This document shows positions 45,306 to 54,787 of a DNA stretch of 64,000 nucleotides, piece by piece. The position numbers and the translations under genes are program-made. The notes below the pieces were generated by a model. The model saw only the letters and a list, made by a program, of their open reading frames with translations. It had not been told where the DNA came from and did not search any database. Origin of the DNA: Anaerolineales bacterium (GTDB lineage Bacteria > Chloroflexota > Anaerolineae > Anaerolineales > JABWBV01). The stretch covers positions 62,001-126,000 of the forward strand of contig JACKAX010000002.1 in the NCBI GenBank assembly GCA_020634875.1, given 5' to 3'. Position 1 is the first letter of the stretch, and every line of letters starts with the position of its first letter.

Positions 45306-47033
45306 ATGACGAACGCAGAACTTGCCCACACATTTGAGTTAATCGCCAACCTTCTCGAAATCAAAGGCGAAGTCATCTACAAAATCCTCGCCTACCGCAA
45401 AGGTGCGGAAAGCCTCACCAACCTGGGGCGTGACGTAAACACCATTTACCAGGAAGGCGGCGTCAAAGCGCTGATCGAAATCCCCGGTGTAGGCAAAGCA
45501 ATTGCCGAAAAAACCGAAGAATTGATCACCACCGGAAAACTCGGCTTTCTAGAAAAATTGTCCGCTGAAGTGCCGCTGACCCTCGCCGAAATGATTCCCG
45601 TCCCGGACCTGGGACCGAAGAAGATCAAGCTCTTCTGGCAAACGCTGGGGATCACCACCCTCGCGGGGTTGCAGGAGGCCGCGCGGGCGGGCCAGTTACG
45701 CGGGTTGCCGGGGATGGGGGAGAAGTCCGAGGCGAAGATTCTCGCGGGGATTGAGTCGCTCTCCCGACGCACGGGGCGGACGCCGTTGGAGAAGGCGTGG
45801 CCGTTTGCCGAGGAGCAGTTGGCGTTGTTGCGGGCGGTGAAGGGTGTGGTGGTCGCGGAGGTCGCGGGGAGTTTGCGGCGGATGCGGGAGACGGTGGGGG
45901 ACGTAGACATTTTGGTTGCGGCGACCGAGGCGGGGCCGGTCATGGAGGCGTTCACCACGCAGGCGGCAGTGGCACGCGTGCTGGGCGGGGGGCCGATCAA
46001 GTCATCGGTTGAATTCACGAATGGAATGCGGGCGCAGGTGTGGGTGCATCCGCCGGAGAAGTTTGGGACGGCGTTGCAGTATGCGACCGGGTCGAAGGAT
46101 CACAATGTCAAATTGCGGGAACTCGCGCTCAAGCAAGGGTTGTCGCTGTCGGAACATGCATTGACGCCGGTGGATGGGGGGGCGGAAATCCTGTGTGCGA
46201 CGGAAGAGGAAGTGTACGAGCGGCTGGGCATCCCGTGGATTCCGCCGGAGATGCGGGAAGACCGGGGCGAGGTGGCTGCCGCGCTGGCGGGGAAACTCCC
46301 GAAGCTGGTGACGGTGGATGACCTGCACGCCGATTTGCACATGCACTCGACGTGGTCAGATGGGAAGGCGACGATTTTGGAGATGGCGCAGGCGGCGCGG
46401 GCGCGGGGGCATCGCGTGATTGCGATTACCGACCATTCGCACGGGTTGGGCATTACGCAGGGGATGACGCCGGAGGATGTGGTGAAGCGGCAGGCGGAAA
46501 TCGACGCGGCGCAGGCCGAGATGGGCGAAACGCTCCGCATTTTGAGCGGGGTGGAGGTGGAGATCAAGGCCGATGGCACGTTGGATTATCCTGATGAGGT
46601 GCTGGCGAGCCTGGATGTGGTGGTGGCGTCGCTACATGTTAGTTTGCGCCAACCCCGCGCACAGATCACCGAGCGGTTGTTGAACGCCATTCGCAACCCG
46701 CATGTGGACATCATCGGCCACCCGACCGGGCGGCAAATCCCCGACCGCGAGGCCGCCGACCTGGATATGGACGCGGTGCTGGCCGCGGCGAAGGAAGCGG
46801 GCGTGGCGCTGGAGATTAACGCCAACCCGCGCCGCCTGGATTTGAACGATGTGTACGCCCATCGGGCGAAGGAGATGGGGATTCCGTTGACGATCAACAC
46901 GGACGCCCACGAGCCGGAGCATTTGGATTTGATGCATTTTGGGGTAGCGGTCGCACGTCGGGCATGGGTGGAAGCGGGGGAGGTGATCAATGCGTGGGGG
47001 GAGGAGAGGTTGTTGGGGTGGTTGGAGGGGTAA
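45306..47033 (+). CDS. polX: PolX-type DNA polymerase/3'-5' exonuclease with PHP domain
   Basis: 575 residues, the usual length for bacterial PolX. The start is the ATG at 45306 (MTNAELAHTF). Helix-hairpin-helix segments (IPGVGKAIAEKTEEL; LPGMGEKSEAKIL) come first. The palm has GSLRRMRETVGDVDILV with the two catalytic Asp. The C-terminal PHP domain begins at DLHADLHMHSTWSDG, with ITDHSHG and NTDAHEPEHL carrying metal ligands. It probably acts in gap-filling DNA repair. The second half is strongly G-rich on the coding strand, unlike the first 400 bases. It shares one base with the next gene (TAATG). Confidence 0.95.
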   Translation: MTNAELAHTFELIANLLEIKGEVIYKILAYRKGAESLTNLGRDVNTIYQEGGVKALIEIPGVGKAIAEKTEELITTGKLGFLEKLSAEVPLTLAEMIPVPDLGPKKIKLFWQTLGITTLAGLQEAARAGQLRGLPGMGEKSEAKILAGIESLSRRTGRTPLEKAWPFAEEQLALLRAVKGVVVAEVAGSLRRMRETVGDVDILVAATEAGPVMEAFTTQAAVARVLGGGPIKSSVEFTNGMRAQVWVHPPEKFGTALQYATGSKDHNVKLRELALKQGLSLSEHALTPVDGGAEILCATEEEVYERLGIPWIPPEMREDRGEVAAALAGKLPKLVTVDDLHADLHMHSTWSDGKATILEMAQAARARGHRVIAITDHSHGLGITQGMTPEDVVKRQAEIDAAQAEMGETLRILSGVEVEIKADGTLDYPDEVLASLDVVVASLHVSLRQPRAQITERLLNAIRNPHVDIIGHPTGRQIPDREAADLDMDAVLAAAKEAGVALEINANPRRLDLNDVYAHRAKEMGIPLTINTDAHEPEHLDLMHFGVAVARRAWVEAGEVINAWGEERLLGWLEG

Positions 47034-47560
47034 TGCAAACCATCCTCCTCGCCCACGCGCACCGCTACCCCCACTGGACTCTCCACGACCTCTACAAACT
47101 CATCCACCAGGCCGCGATGGGCAGCGAACACGCCATCCGCGATCAAGCCTCCGTCCACCGCTGGCTCATCCGGGAAATAGCCGAAATGGGCGACGGGCCG
47201 GACGATCCTCTCCTCGACCTCCTCTCGCCGGACGGGCAAATCGTCCGCATCCACCTTCGCCCCTATGTCCGCCGCTCCCTCGACCCGGAAATCTTGCACC
47301 GCGCTTTCATCCTCACCGGCAAAGAATTTTCCCAATCCCCCGCCAACGTTCTCACCTACGCAGACATCGCCCTGCACCTGACCCAAACCGGACAATTGCC
47401 CTTTCAACCCCCCGCCCTCCAGGCATTGATTGCCGAAATGCAAGCCGCCGGTTTCCCCGCGGTCCACCACTCCCCGGCTTACGAAACCGCCTACCGTCCG
47501 GCCTACCGCGTCATCGCCCGCACCCTGCTCCCCCCAGAATTTCTTTTGCACGTCAAATGA
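47033..47560 (+). CDS. Conserved-looking protein of unknown function
   Basis: 175 residues from the ATG at 47033, which overlaps the PolX stop by one base. It has no signal or membrane helix. Recognisable segments are YPHWTLHDLYKLIHQAAMGSE, a DQASVHRWL helix and a conserved-looking HHSPAYETAYRPAYRVI near the end. Coding is supported by strong C-ending codons and by the coupling to PolX. A 199-codon frame from 46990 in another register is a shadow. No family was recognised. Confidence 0.75.
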   Translation: MQTILLAHAHRYPHWTLHDLYKLIHQAAMGSEHAIRDQASVHRWLIREIAEMGDGPDDPLLDLLSPDGQIVRIHLRPYVRRSLDPEILHRAFILTGKEFSQSPANVLTYADIALHLTQTGQLPFQPPALQALIAEMQAAGFPAVHHSPAYETAYRPAYRVIARTLLPPEFLLHVK

Positions 47561-47596
47561 CCATTCGCGCACAAAACTGGGATTAAAATACCCCCC

Positions 47597-49000
47597 ATGC
47601 GAACGAAGATCATCTTGCTCCTCCTGAGTTTTACCCTCCTCCTCTCCTCCCTCCCAGGGTGCGCCATGCTGCCGACTTCTACCCCAACCCCCTCCCTCCC
47701 TCCTGAACCCACCCACACACCCACCGACCAACAAACTACCCTCCCCGCCACCCTCTCCCTCTACCCCGAACCCCCTGCCTGGGCACGCGGTGCCGTCATC
47801 TACCAACTTTTCATCCGCGCCTTCACCCTCGAAGGCACCTTTAAAGCTGCCACTGCCCGCCTCCCCGAATTGCGGGAAATGGGCGTGGACATTATCCAAC
47901 TTCTCCCTATCCACCCCACCGGCACAGAAAAACGCATTGGCAGCCTCGGCAGCCCGTACAGCATCCGCGACTATCGCGCCATAGACCCCGCCCTCGGCTC
48001 CGAAGACGACTTCCGCCAGTTCATCGAAACTGCCCATACCCTGGGCATGTACGTCATCATGGACTTTGTCGCCAACCACACCGCCTGGGACAACCCTCTC
48101 CTCACCGAACACCCCGATTGGTACACCCAAAATGCCGCGGGTGAGATCGTTCCCCCACGCCCCGACTGGCTCGATGTCGCCGACCTCAACTACACCAGCG
48201 ACGCCCTCCGCGCCTACATGCTCGAAACGAGCCTCTACTGGGTCAACACCTTCGGCATAGACGGCTACCGTTGCGACGCCTCCGACCTCGTCCCCAACGA
48301 TTTTTGGACAGAATGGCGCACCACCCTCCTCGCCACCCGCCCCGATCTCCTTCTCCTCTCCGAATCCGACGGACTTGCCCTCTACCGCGCGGGGTTTGAA
48401 GTCGCCTACGATTGGGGCACCCGCGACAAATTCATCCAGGCCCTCAAAAACCCGAAACTCGCCATCGCCATCCTCCCCCCCATTGCCCGCGAACTCACCC
48501 AAACGGGGGTCTGGCGTCTTCGCTATCTTGAAAATCACGATCATGATCGCATCGCCCAGGTTGCCGCCACCCCCGCCCAACGGGAACTATCCGCGGTCTT
48601 TCTCCTCACACTCCCCGGCCTCCCCCTCATCTACAACGGGCAAGAAGTTGGCCTCACCCAACGTCCGTCCCTGTTCGACATCTCCAAACTCAACTGGCGT
48701 CTCGGCACGGATGACCTCCGCACGGTGTACACCACCCTCATCCACCTCCGCCGGGAATCGCCCGCCCTCCGCGAAGGCACCCTCGAAATCCTCAAACTCT
48801 CCATCCCCTCCGTTGTCGCTTACACCCGCGCCACTGCCACCCAGCGCGTCCTCATCCTCCTCAACTTCGCCGCCCAACCCGCCCAAATCACCCTCCCCGA
48901 TCTCATCACCGGAACCGACCTCCTCTCTCGCGAGGCCGTTGACTTAAGCGCGGGGATACAACTCAACGGGGACGATTACCGGATCATTGAAATCCCATAA
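47597..49000 (+). CDS. Secreted GH13 alpha-amylase-family lipoprotein
   Basis: 467 residues. A signal peptide ends at LPGC (Cys about 24) and a Thr/Pro linker follows, so it is anchored outside the membrane. The GH13 motifs are MDFVANH (region I), DGYRCDAS with the nucleophile Asp (II), LLLLSESDG with the acid/base Glu (III) and YLENHDHDR (IV). ARGAVIYQLFIRAFTLEG is the typical barrel start. It should hydrolyse alpha-1,4 linkages in starch-like glucans. It follows the unknown protein by 36 bases. Confidence 0.93.
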   Translation: MRTKIILLLLSFTLLLSSLPGCAMLPTSTPTPSLPPEPTHTPTDQQTTLPATLSLYPEPPAWARGAVIYQLFIRAFTLEGTFKAATARLPELREMGVDIIQLLPIHPTGTEKRIGSLGSPYSIRDYRAIDPALGSEDDFRQFIETAHTLGMYVIMDFVANHTAWDNPLLTEHPDWYTQNAAGEIVPPRPDWLDVADLNYTSDALRAYMLETSLYWVNTFGIDGYRCDASDLVPNDFWTEWRTTLLATRPDLLLLSESDGLALYRAGFEVAYDWGTRDKFIQALKNPKLAIAILPPIARELTQTGVWRLRYLENHDHDRIAQVAATPAQRELSAVFLLTLPGLPLIYNGQEVGLTQRPSLFDISKLNWRLGTDDLRTVYTTLIHLRRESPALREGTLEILKLSIPSVVAYTRATATQRVLILLNFAAQPAQITLPDLITGTDLLSREAVDLSAGIQLNGDDYRIIEIP

Positions 49001-49069
49001 GAGCGGCCAAGTGTCACACGGATTTTTTCCTTCCAACACGCATCACCGACAAACAGAAGAACCTTTCAT

Positions 49070-49414
49070 TCAAATCTGGACGACACAAAAGGTATTTCCA
49101 TCGGGGTCAGCCAGGACAACATAATCCGCCCCAGGATCATATTTCCAATTCACGCGTGTGGCCCCAAGTTTCAGCAAGCGCGCAACTTCTTTTTCTTGTT
49201 CGTGGGTAAACAAATCTATGTGATGTCGTTTCGGTTTATCCGAAGTGATGGCAGCATTCAGCGATAATTGCATCCCGTTGCCCTGTTTGGGGATCAGAAT
49301 TGCAAAATCCACATCCGGCTCACGGCTCAGTTGGTAATCCAACGCTTCGCTCCAAAACTTGATCGCACGATGAAGGTCGCGCACACCCCAAACGATGGCA
49401 CCAATTTCTAACAT
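49070..49414 (-). CDS. VOC (glyoxalase/bleomycin-resistance) family protein
   Basis: 114 residues with the paired beta-alpha-beta-beta-beta layout. IGAIVWGVRDLHRAIKFW is the usual opening, HHIDLFTHEQEKEV carries a candidate metal His, and ADPDGNTFCVVQ is the typical C-terminal end. The substrate is unknown. It is third in a small unit after an SDR and a methyltransferase-like membrane protein. Confidence 0.88.
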   Translation of the reverse strand: MLEIGAIVWGVRDLHRAIKFWSEALDYQLSREPDVDFAILIPKQGNGMQLSLNAAITSDKPKRHHIDLFTHEQEKEVARLLKLGATRVNWKYDPGADYVVLADPDGNTFCVVQI

Positions 49415-49441
49415 AACTCATGCTCCTAAAATAACGAGACT

Positions 49442-50119
49442 TTACCAAACATAAGGTAAAAGACGATAACGTACTTTTTGAGTGTAATCAACATAACCGG
49501 GCAAATCCTTTTTCAGGAGTTTCTCCTCATCAAGAATCCGCCATACAAGCCCAGGGAGCACCACGAGAAGCACCGCAAGCCCCATCCAGGAACCCAGAGC
49601 CAGGGGCACCCCCGCGACCATGACAAAAACGCCCGCATACATGGGATGCCGCACGAGGGCATAAGGTCCTGTAGAAATCACTTTCTGTTCCTCGAAGGTT
49701 TGCACGGTGGAGCCGCCGAAGCTGTTCTCCTTGAAAACTAACAGGTTGAGATATAAACCGAGGGCAACCAACATGTTTCCGATCACAGAAATATATACTG
49801 GCACGGGAGACCATCCAAAACGACGATCTAACGCGCAATAGATCAACAACGCGAGAAGACTCACTACGGCCAGGAACATTATGATGCGTTGTGCGACATT
49901 TTGTTCTGCCGCGGGACCAACATTTTTTCGTCTTTCCAGGAGGACAGGGTCTTTAATCGAAAGGTAAACCCCAATGCCATTCACGCAAACCAAAAAAACC
50001 ACGATAAAGACCCAGGCCTGCCAATAGTTGAGCGTCCAGGCCGGGAGAAAAAGCAACAAGCCTAGCATGACCGCGCCCATAAAAAAGGTTCGTAAAGCAG
50101 AGAGAATGAGTTTGCTCAT
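49442..50119 (-). CDS. Isoprenylcysteine carboxyl methyltransferase-family membrane protein
   Basis: 225 residues with five or six hydrophobic helices. The C-terminal GPYALVRHPMYAGVFVMVAG segment is the hallmark of the ICMT/PEMT family, which binds S-adenosylmethionine at the membrane. The substrate in bacteria is not known. It lies 13 bases after the SDR stop and 27 bases before the VOC gene. Confidence 0.88.
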   Translation of the reverse strand: MSKLILSALRTFFMGAVMLGLLLFLPAWTLNYWQAWVFIVVFLVCVNGIGVYLSIKDPVLLERRKNVGPAAEQNVAQRIIMFLAVVSLLALLIYCALDRRFGWSPVPVYISVIGNMLVALGLYLNLLVFKENSFGGSTVQTFEEQKVISTGPYALVRHPMYAGVFVMVAGVPLALGSWMGLAVLLVVLPGLVWRILDEEKLLKKDLPGYVDYTQKVRYRLLPYVW

Positions 50120-50132
50120 CGGTTTGACCTTG

Positions 50133-50972
50133 CTAAGGAAGTGCGTGACCGCCAGACACTTTGATGACCTGGCCCGTAAGCCATCGCGCCTGCTCAGAAG
50201 CTAAAAATACAGCGACATCGGCAATATCTTCTGGCTGCCCAATCCGCTTCAACGGAATCTGCTCGTTTATGACTGCTTCCAACTCCGATGAAATATACCC
50301 TGTTTGCGTCGGCCCAGGGGCAATCGTATTGACTCTAATGTCCAATGCTCCTACCTCAATCGCCACACTCCGGGTGAGGGCCTCAATCGCGGCCTTACTT
50401 GCCCCATAGTTGATCTGCCCCGAAAAAGCCTGTGCAGCATCTGTGCTCATGTTGATGATACTGCCGTGTCTGCGGCCTTGTTCCTGAAACCGCCTGACAA
50501 ATTCGGCCATCATCAACAAAGTTCCGCCCGCATTGACATCAAAAGTCTTGTGGTATGTTGACAGCGACGCGGTAAAAATCGTGTCCGGTTCCTGGTAGGC
50601 CGCAGCATTATTGACCAGAATCTCAATCGGGCCAGCAAGCCTTTCCCCCCAATCAAAAAGGTGCGAGATTTGCGTGGGGTCTGCCAAATCTGCTTCAAAT
50701 GCTTCCACCCACCCGCCTTCGGCTCTAATCGCCTCCACAACATGTGTTGCGGCCTCAGCCCGTCGAGCATGGTAAAAGGGCATCCCTGCTTCCGCGGCTT
50801 GGGAGGCTTCGGCGGCGTCAATGCCGAATTCTTGCGGAGAAAGCCGCAAATAAGATAAAAGCACCTTCGCCCCTTGGCGTCCAAAAGCCCTGGCAATTGC
50901 GGCACCGATGCCCTTCACATTGTTTGCCCCTGTCACAAGGACAACTTTTCCTTCTAGTTTTGGATCGATCAT
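50133..50972 (-). CDS. Short-chain dehydrogenase/reductase
   Basis: 279 residues from the ATG at 50972, with AGAGG 5 bases upstream; a GTG two codons earlier is too close to that site. The cofactor loop is TGANNVKGIGAAIA, longer than the classical TGxxxGIG. The catalytic residues are Ser in IINMSTDAAQ and Tyr/Lys in INYGASKAAI. NNAAAY is the stabilising motif. The GANNVKGIG form is close to 3-oxoacyl-ACP reductase-like SDRs. The substrate is unknown. It heads the SDR/ICMT/VOC unit. Confidence 0.9.
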   Translation of the reverse strand: MIDPKLEGKVVLVTGANNVKGIGAAIARAFGRQGAKVLLSYLRLSPQEFGIDAAEASQAAEAGMPFYHARRAEAATHVVEAIRAEGGWVEAFEADLADPTQISHLFDWGERLAGPIEILVNNAAAYQEPDTIFTASLSTYHKTFDVNAGGTLLMMAEFVRRFQEQGRRHGSIINMSTDAAQAFSGQINYGASKAAIEALTRSVAIEVGALDIRVNTIAPGPTQTGYISSELEAVINEQIPLKRIGQPEDIADVAVFLASEQARWLTGQVIKVSGGHALP

Positions 50973-51036
50973 AATCACCTCTTAACTTTTTTGCGTCGAA
51001 CAGTGATCCTACAGGGGTATAAGCAAAGTTGACGCG

Positions 51037-52023
51037 CTAGAACCAAAAATGTTCTTTTTGATTGAATTTTTTGGCATAGTCTTGGGTAATTTGTGGAACT
51101 TTTCTCACCAGAATTTCCTGGGTCTTGGGATTCGCAACCCAAAAGGAAAATGTGCCAACGATGCTGCCAAGAAAGAAACCTTCAATCAAACGTTGGTAAT
51201 TTTCCGGCAGTTGGCGACAACTGCGATACCCCTCAAGACAAAACTTATGCAACGCTACTTTCATATCGCTGAAACATACACCCAAGTCAAACATATAATT
51301 TCCAAAGGCACAGAAAGAAAAATCAATCAGGCGAATTTCGCCGTTATGGTAGAGCATATTCCCTTTGTGTGTGTCGGCATGGATGATGCCACAATTCTGC
51401 GGACTTTCATCTAAACCCCGCACGAGATCAATGAGCAAATCTACGGATTTCGACAATTCCGCGTAATCAGCCTGGCTGATGCGCCCGTCGTCCACAGCTG
51501 GCTTTATGCCTTTTAGCATGTTTTCAAAGTATGGCACATCCCGCCTGGGACGGTTAAACCCTTCAGGGATTTTCCATTGGCTTGCCTGATTGTGCATGGT
51601 CGCCAATAACCTGCCAATTTGATAGGCTGTATCTTCACTTTCCAATTCTCTGTGATACGGCTCCCCTTCTATCCAATTTAATAAAGTACAGTGGATGGTC
51701 CTGCCATCCTCACAATAAATACGGGTGACCAGTTCACCGGATTTATTCCTTATGGGTTTGGGGATTACAAGATCGGTTTCTTTTGCCAAAGCCAACAACC
51801 AGGTAACTTCCGAATTTGCCATCTCATAGTCAGCCCCATGCGTGCCCATAGCTGCGGTGATGGGCACATGAATACGAAGAAGAAACGCTTCTGAATTTCT
51901 AGTAGCAACTTTGTATGTAACGTTATCACTGTGCCGAATGAAAGATATGCGCGGCTCCAATATTTCATACGCCTCTAAGGCAAGCCCGGCTATCTCATCG
52001 AACGTTGTATTACCTGGTTGCAT
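51037..52023 (-). CDS. Aminoglycoside phosphotransferase-like kinase (APH family)
   Basis: 328 residues with the bilobal kinase-like fold. The catalytic loop is GIIHADTHKGNMLYH with the Asp base, and the metal-binding IDFS follows. The N-lobe has LLRIHVP. The central LLNWIEGEPYHREL resembles homoserine kinase/choline kinase-like APH proteins rather than resistance enzymes. It phosphorylates a small hydroxyl compound, not identified. The coding sequence is visibly less G/C-rich than the GH13 gene 34 bases downstream. Confidence 0.88.
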   Translation of the reverse strand: MQPGNTTFDEIAGLALEAYEILEPRISFIRHSDNVTYKVATRNSEAFLLRIHVPITAAMGTHGADYEMANSEVTWLLALAKETDLVIPKPIRNKSGELVTRIYCEDGRTIHCTLLNWIEGEPYHRELESEDTAYQIGRLLATMHNQASQWKIPEGFNRPRRDVPYFENMLKGIKPAVDDGRISQADYAELSKSVDLLIDLVRGLDESPQNCGIIHADTHKGNMLYHNGEIRLIDFSFCAFGNYMFDLGVCFSDMKVALHKFCLEGYRSCRQLPENYQRLIEGFFLGSIVGTFSFWVANPKTQEILVRKVPQITQDYAKKFNQKEHFWF

Positions 52024-52057
52024 TTGCTTGTGTACTTAAGCGCTTTAATGGCTGGCG

Positions 52058-53671
52058 TTACTTCACCTTCAACACCACCCCTTCATTCCCCTTCACCTCC
52101 AATCTCTTCAATGCCACCTCGCGCGGCCCCGTCATCTCCGTCGAAAGCATCACTCCGGCAACGGAACCCACGGCGGACAGGTTGAGCGCCTGGCTGTCCC
52201 CGCTAAAGTTGAGCACAACGAGCAAACGCGTATCCCCATCGCTCCGCAGGTAGGCGAACACGTCGGGGGAACCGGCGTCCACGGATTGGTACGCGCCCAC
52301 GGTCAGGGCGGGGGTGGACTGGCGGAGGGTGGTCAGTGCGCGGTAGTAGGTCAGCATCGAAGCGGGGTCGGTGGATTGCACGGCGACATTGCGGGTGGCG
52401 TGGTCGTCCGCGAGGGGAAGCCAGGTTTCCACACCCGCGGGGGAAAAGCCCGCGTTGGGGGTGGTATCCCATTGCATGGGGGTGCGTTCCGGGTCGCGTC
52501 CGACGATGTGAGCGATTTCGGGCTGGTTGATGGCGGGCGGGTCCATCACCCTATCGAGCGGGATGGGGACATCTTCCATGCCGATTTCATCGCCATAATA
52601 ACAGGTCGGCGCACCGCGCAGGGTAAGCAGGAGCATGTTGGCGACGCGGGCCTGCGCGGGACCGTAACGGGTGGCGAGGCGGTGTTGGTCGTGGTTGCCA
52701 AGCACCCAGTTAGGCCAGGCGAAGGGGGGCAGGGCAGCCTCGTAAGCATCTACCATGCTCCGCACGAGGGCGGCGTCCCAACGGGGGATGCGGATGAGTT
52801 GGAAGTTGAATGGCAGGTGGCATTCCAGCTTGCCAGGCGTGCCATAGTATTTCATCAGTTCATCGTTGGGCAGGTAGGTTTCGCCCACCATCATCCGGTC
52901 ATCGTACGAGTCGAGCACCGCGCGCATCTGGCGGACAAGGTCATGGACTTCGGGAAGGTTGGCGGTGTAAATGTGGTGAATACGCATCCACGGGATTTTG
53001 CCATCCCAGTCGGGGTTGAGCGGTTCGTCACGGAAGTCCGGGTCTTTCATCATCAGGCCGATCACGTCTACGCGGAATCCGTCTACGCCTTTGTCGAGCC
53101 AGAAACGCATCGTGTTCATTAGCGCGGCGACGACTTCGGGGTTGCGGTAGTTGAGGTCGGGCTGTTGTTTGACGAACTGGTGCAGGTAATACTGCCCGGT
53201 TTTTTCATCGAATGTCCACGCCGGGCCGCCGAAGTGACTGAGCCAGTTGTTGGGCACGCCGCCGTCCGGGGCCGGGTCGCGCCAGAGGTACCAGTCCCGT
53301 TTGGGGTTGGCGCGGCTGGAACGGGATTCGAGGAACCAGGGATGCTCGTCCGAGGTGTGGTTGGGGACGAGGTCGAGGATCAACTTCATCCCGCGCTTGT
53401 GCGTTTCGGCAAGCAGGTGGTCGAAGTCCGCCATCGTGCCAAACATCGGGTGGATGTCACAGTAGTCGGCCACGTCATACCCGAAGTCGTGCATGGGCGA
53501 GGGGTAGATGGGCGAAAGCCAGACCGCGCCGACGTTGAGGTTTTTCAGGTAATCCAACCGGGAGGTGACGCCGGGCAGATCGCCCACGCCATCCGCGTTG
53601 CTGTCTTGGAAAGAGCGGGGGTAAATCTGGTAGGTAATTTCCGTTTGCCACCAGGCATGAGATTGGGTCAT
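52058..53671 (-). CDS. GH13 alpha-glucosidase (oligo-1,6-glucosidase type)
   Basis: 537 residues with no signal peptide, so cytoplasmic. WWQTEITYQIYPRSFQDSN is the start of this subfamily. The motifs are LDLVPNHTS (I), GFRVDVIGL with the nucleophile (II), MMVGETY with the acid/base Glu (III) and VLGNHDQHR (IV). It removes terminal alpha-glucose from malto- or isomalto-oligosaccharides, such as products of the secreted GH66 and GH13 enzymes. It is followed by a sugar transporter gene. Confidence 0.94.
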   Translation of the reverse strand: MTQSHAWWQTEITYQIYPRSFQDSNADGVGDLPGVTSRLDYLKNLNVGAVWLSPIYPSPMHDFGYDVADYCDIHPMFGTMADFDHLLAETHKRGMKLILDLVPNHTSDEHPWFLESRSSRANPKRDWYLWRDPAPDGGVPNNWLSHFGGPAWTFDEKTGQYYLHQFVKQQPDLNYRNPEVVAALMNTMRFWLDKGVDGFRVDVIGLMMKDPDFRDEPLNPDWDGKIPWMRIHHIYTANLPEVHDLVRQMRAVLDSYDDRMMVGETYLPNDELMKYYGTPGKLECHLPFNFQLIRIPRWDAALVRSMVDAYEAALPPFAWPNWVLGNHDQHRLATRYGPAQARVANMLLLTLRGAPTCYYGDEIGMEDVPIPLDRVMDPPAINQPEIAHIVGRDPERTPMQWDTTPNAGFSPAGVETWLPLADDHATRNVAVQSTDPASMLTYYRALTTLRQSTPALTVGAYQSVDAGSPDVFAYLRSDGDTRLLVVLNFSGDSQALNLSAVGSVAGVMLSTEMTGPREVALKRLEVKGNEGVVLKVK

Positions 53672-53709
53672 AGAAGTCTCCTTGAAAAGGTTAGAGAATC
53701 AGGGTTTGC

Positions 53710-54606
53710 TCATAAATTACCAAGCAATATCCCGCCCACCGTCGCTAAAACACAGCCCGCGAGGGTGAACCACGCGGCGCGGGAACGGGGTTCGGGGTCT
53801 TTGAGCCAGAAAATGCCAACAAGGGCGTTGACGACAACGGAAAGCTGTGCGATGGTGAACCCCCGTCCCGCCCCCAACGCGGCAACCAACAACAACATCC
53901 CATAATTCCCCACGCCCCAAATCACCCCGGTCAACAGGGTGCGCCCCGCATCACTCGGACGCGCCAACCGGGGCATTTGCCGCGCGGCGACCACAAGGAG
54001 CGCGCTCCCCGCCAGCATCCCCAACGCCAACGGAAATCCCCCCACCCACATCGAGATATCCGCCACCTTGATCGGGATGAAATAGCTCCCCCACAGGACA
54101 CCCGCCCCCACCGCTCCCGCGTACCCAAGCCAGGCATCTTTGAGCGCTTGTCCATCTGGCAGCGCGCCGCCTTTCGCAAAAATGATCATCAACACCCCGA
54201 CAATCACAATGACCAACGCGGCAATCAGTATCAACCGCCCCGCCGCGGAAGTGTCGGGAAATTCATCGAACAGCAACGCCCCCCACAACATACTGACCAC
54301 GATGTTGAGCGGTGCCCAAATCCCAAACGCCCGCGCCAGCCCAATCTTCGCCGTCGCCGTAAATCCACAAAGCCCGCTCAACGCCCAAATCACCCCGCCG
54401 ACAAACACCAGCCAAAAACTGTTCGCGGTCAGCACGTTCAGACTTCCAAATCCCTTGATGAGCAGCACCAACAACGCCAGCCCCAGATTCGCGGCAGTCA
54501 CGTAGAAGGTTTTCACCTGCTGGTTGGGATATTCGACATTTTGCGAAGGGGCCAGCCAGGTTCCCCAGGCAAAGACAGGAATGAGGGCGTAGAGGAGGTT
54601 GAGCAT
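53710..54606 (-). CDS. GRP/GlcU-type sugar transporter
   Basis: 298 residues with ten hydrophobic helices, the drug/metabolite-transporter fold. ALIPVFAWGTWLAPSQ is typical of GRP glucose uptake and RhaT-like proteins, and the second half repeats the pattern (GAVGAGVLWGSYFIPIKVAD). It likely brings in glucose or a related monosaccharide with protons. It lies upstream of the alpha-glucosidase gene on the same strand, with 38 bases between. Confidence 0.85.
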   Translation of the reverse strand: MLNLLYALIPVFAWGTWLAPSQNVEYPNQQVKTFYVTAANLGLALLVLLIKGFGSLNVLTANSFWLVFVGGVIWALSGLCGFTATAKIGLARAFGIWAPLNIVVSMLWGALLFDEFPDTSAAGRLILIAALVIVIVGVLMIIFAKGGALPDGQALKDAWLGYAGAVGAGVLWGSYFIPIKVADISMWVGGFPLALGMLAGSALLVVAARQMPRLARPSDAGRTLLTGVIWGVGNYGMLLLVAALGAGRGFTIAQLSVVVNALVGIFWLKDPEPRSRAAWFTLAGCVLATVGGILLGNL

Positions 54607-54619
54607 AGGTTACGAGGGG

Positions 54620-54770
54620 ATGGTACACAGAAAACGCAGAGGGAACAGAAGAACGCAGAAGGATTTAAATTTTTAGATTATGTGCTTTCTGTGCCTTCTG
54701 TGTACCATCTTCAAATGAAAAGGGATGGTACACAAAAAACGCAGAGGCAACCGAAGAACGTAGAAAGGGT
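54620..54770. repeat. Palindromic repeat, right side of the GxxExxY gene
   Basis: One complete unit (54620-54708) begins ATGGTACACAG and ends CTGTGTACCAT, so it can fold on itself. A half unit (about 54724-54770) repeats GGTACACA...ACGCAGAG. The same end sequences recur in three units at 55256-55560. Confidence 0.85.
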
Positions 54771-54787
54771 TTTGTGGAATATTATGA

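Noticed and set aside
46586..48580. 664-codon open frame on the minus strand
   Set aside because: It is antisense to PolX, the unknown protein and GH13, all with clear motifs. The predicted protein is Gly/Glu-rich filler, caused by strand base bias.
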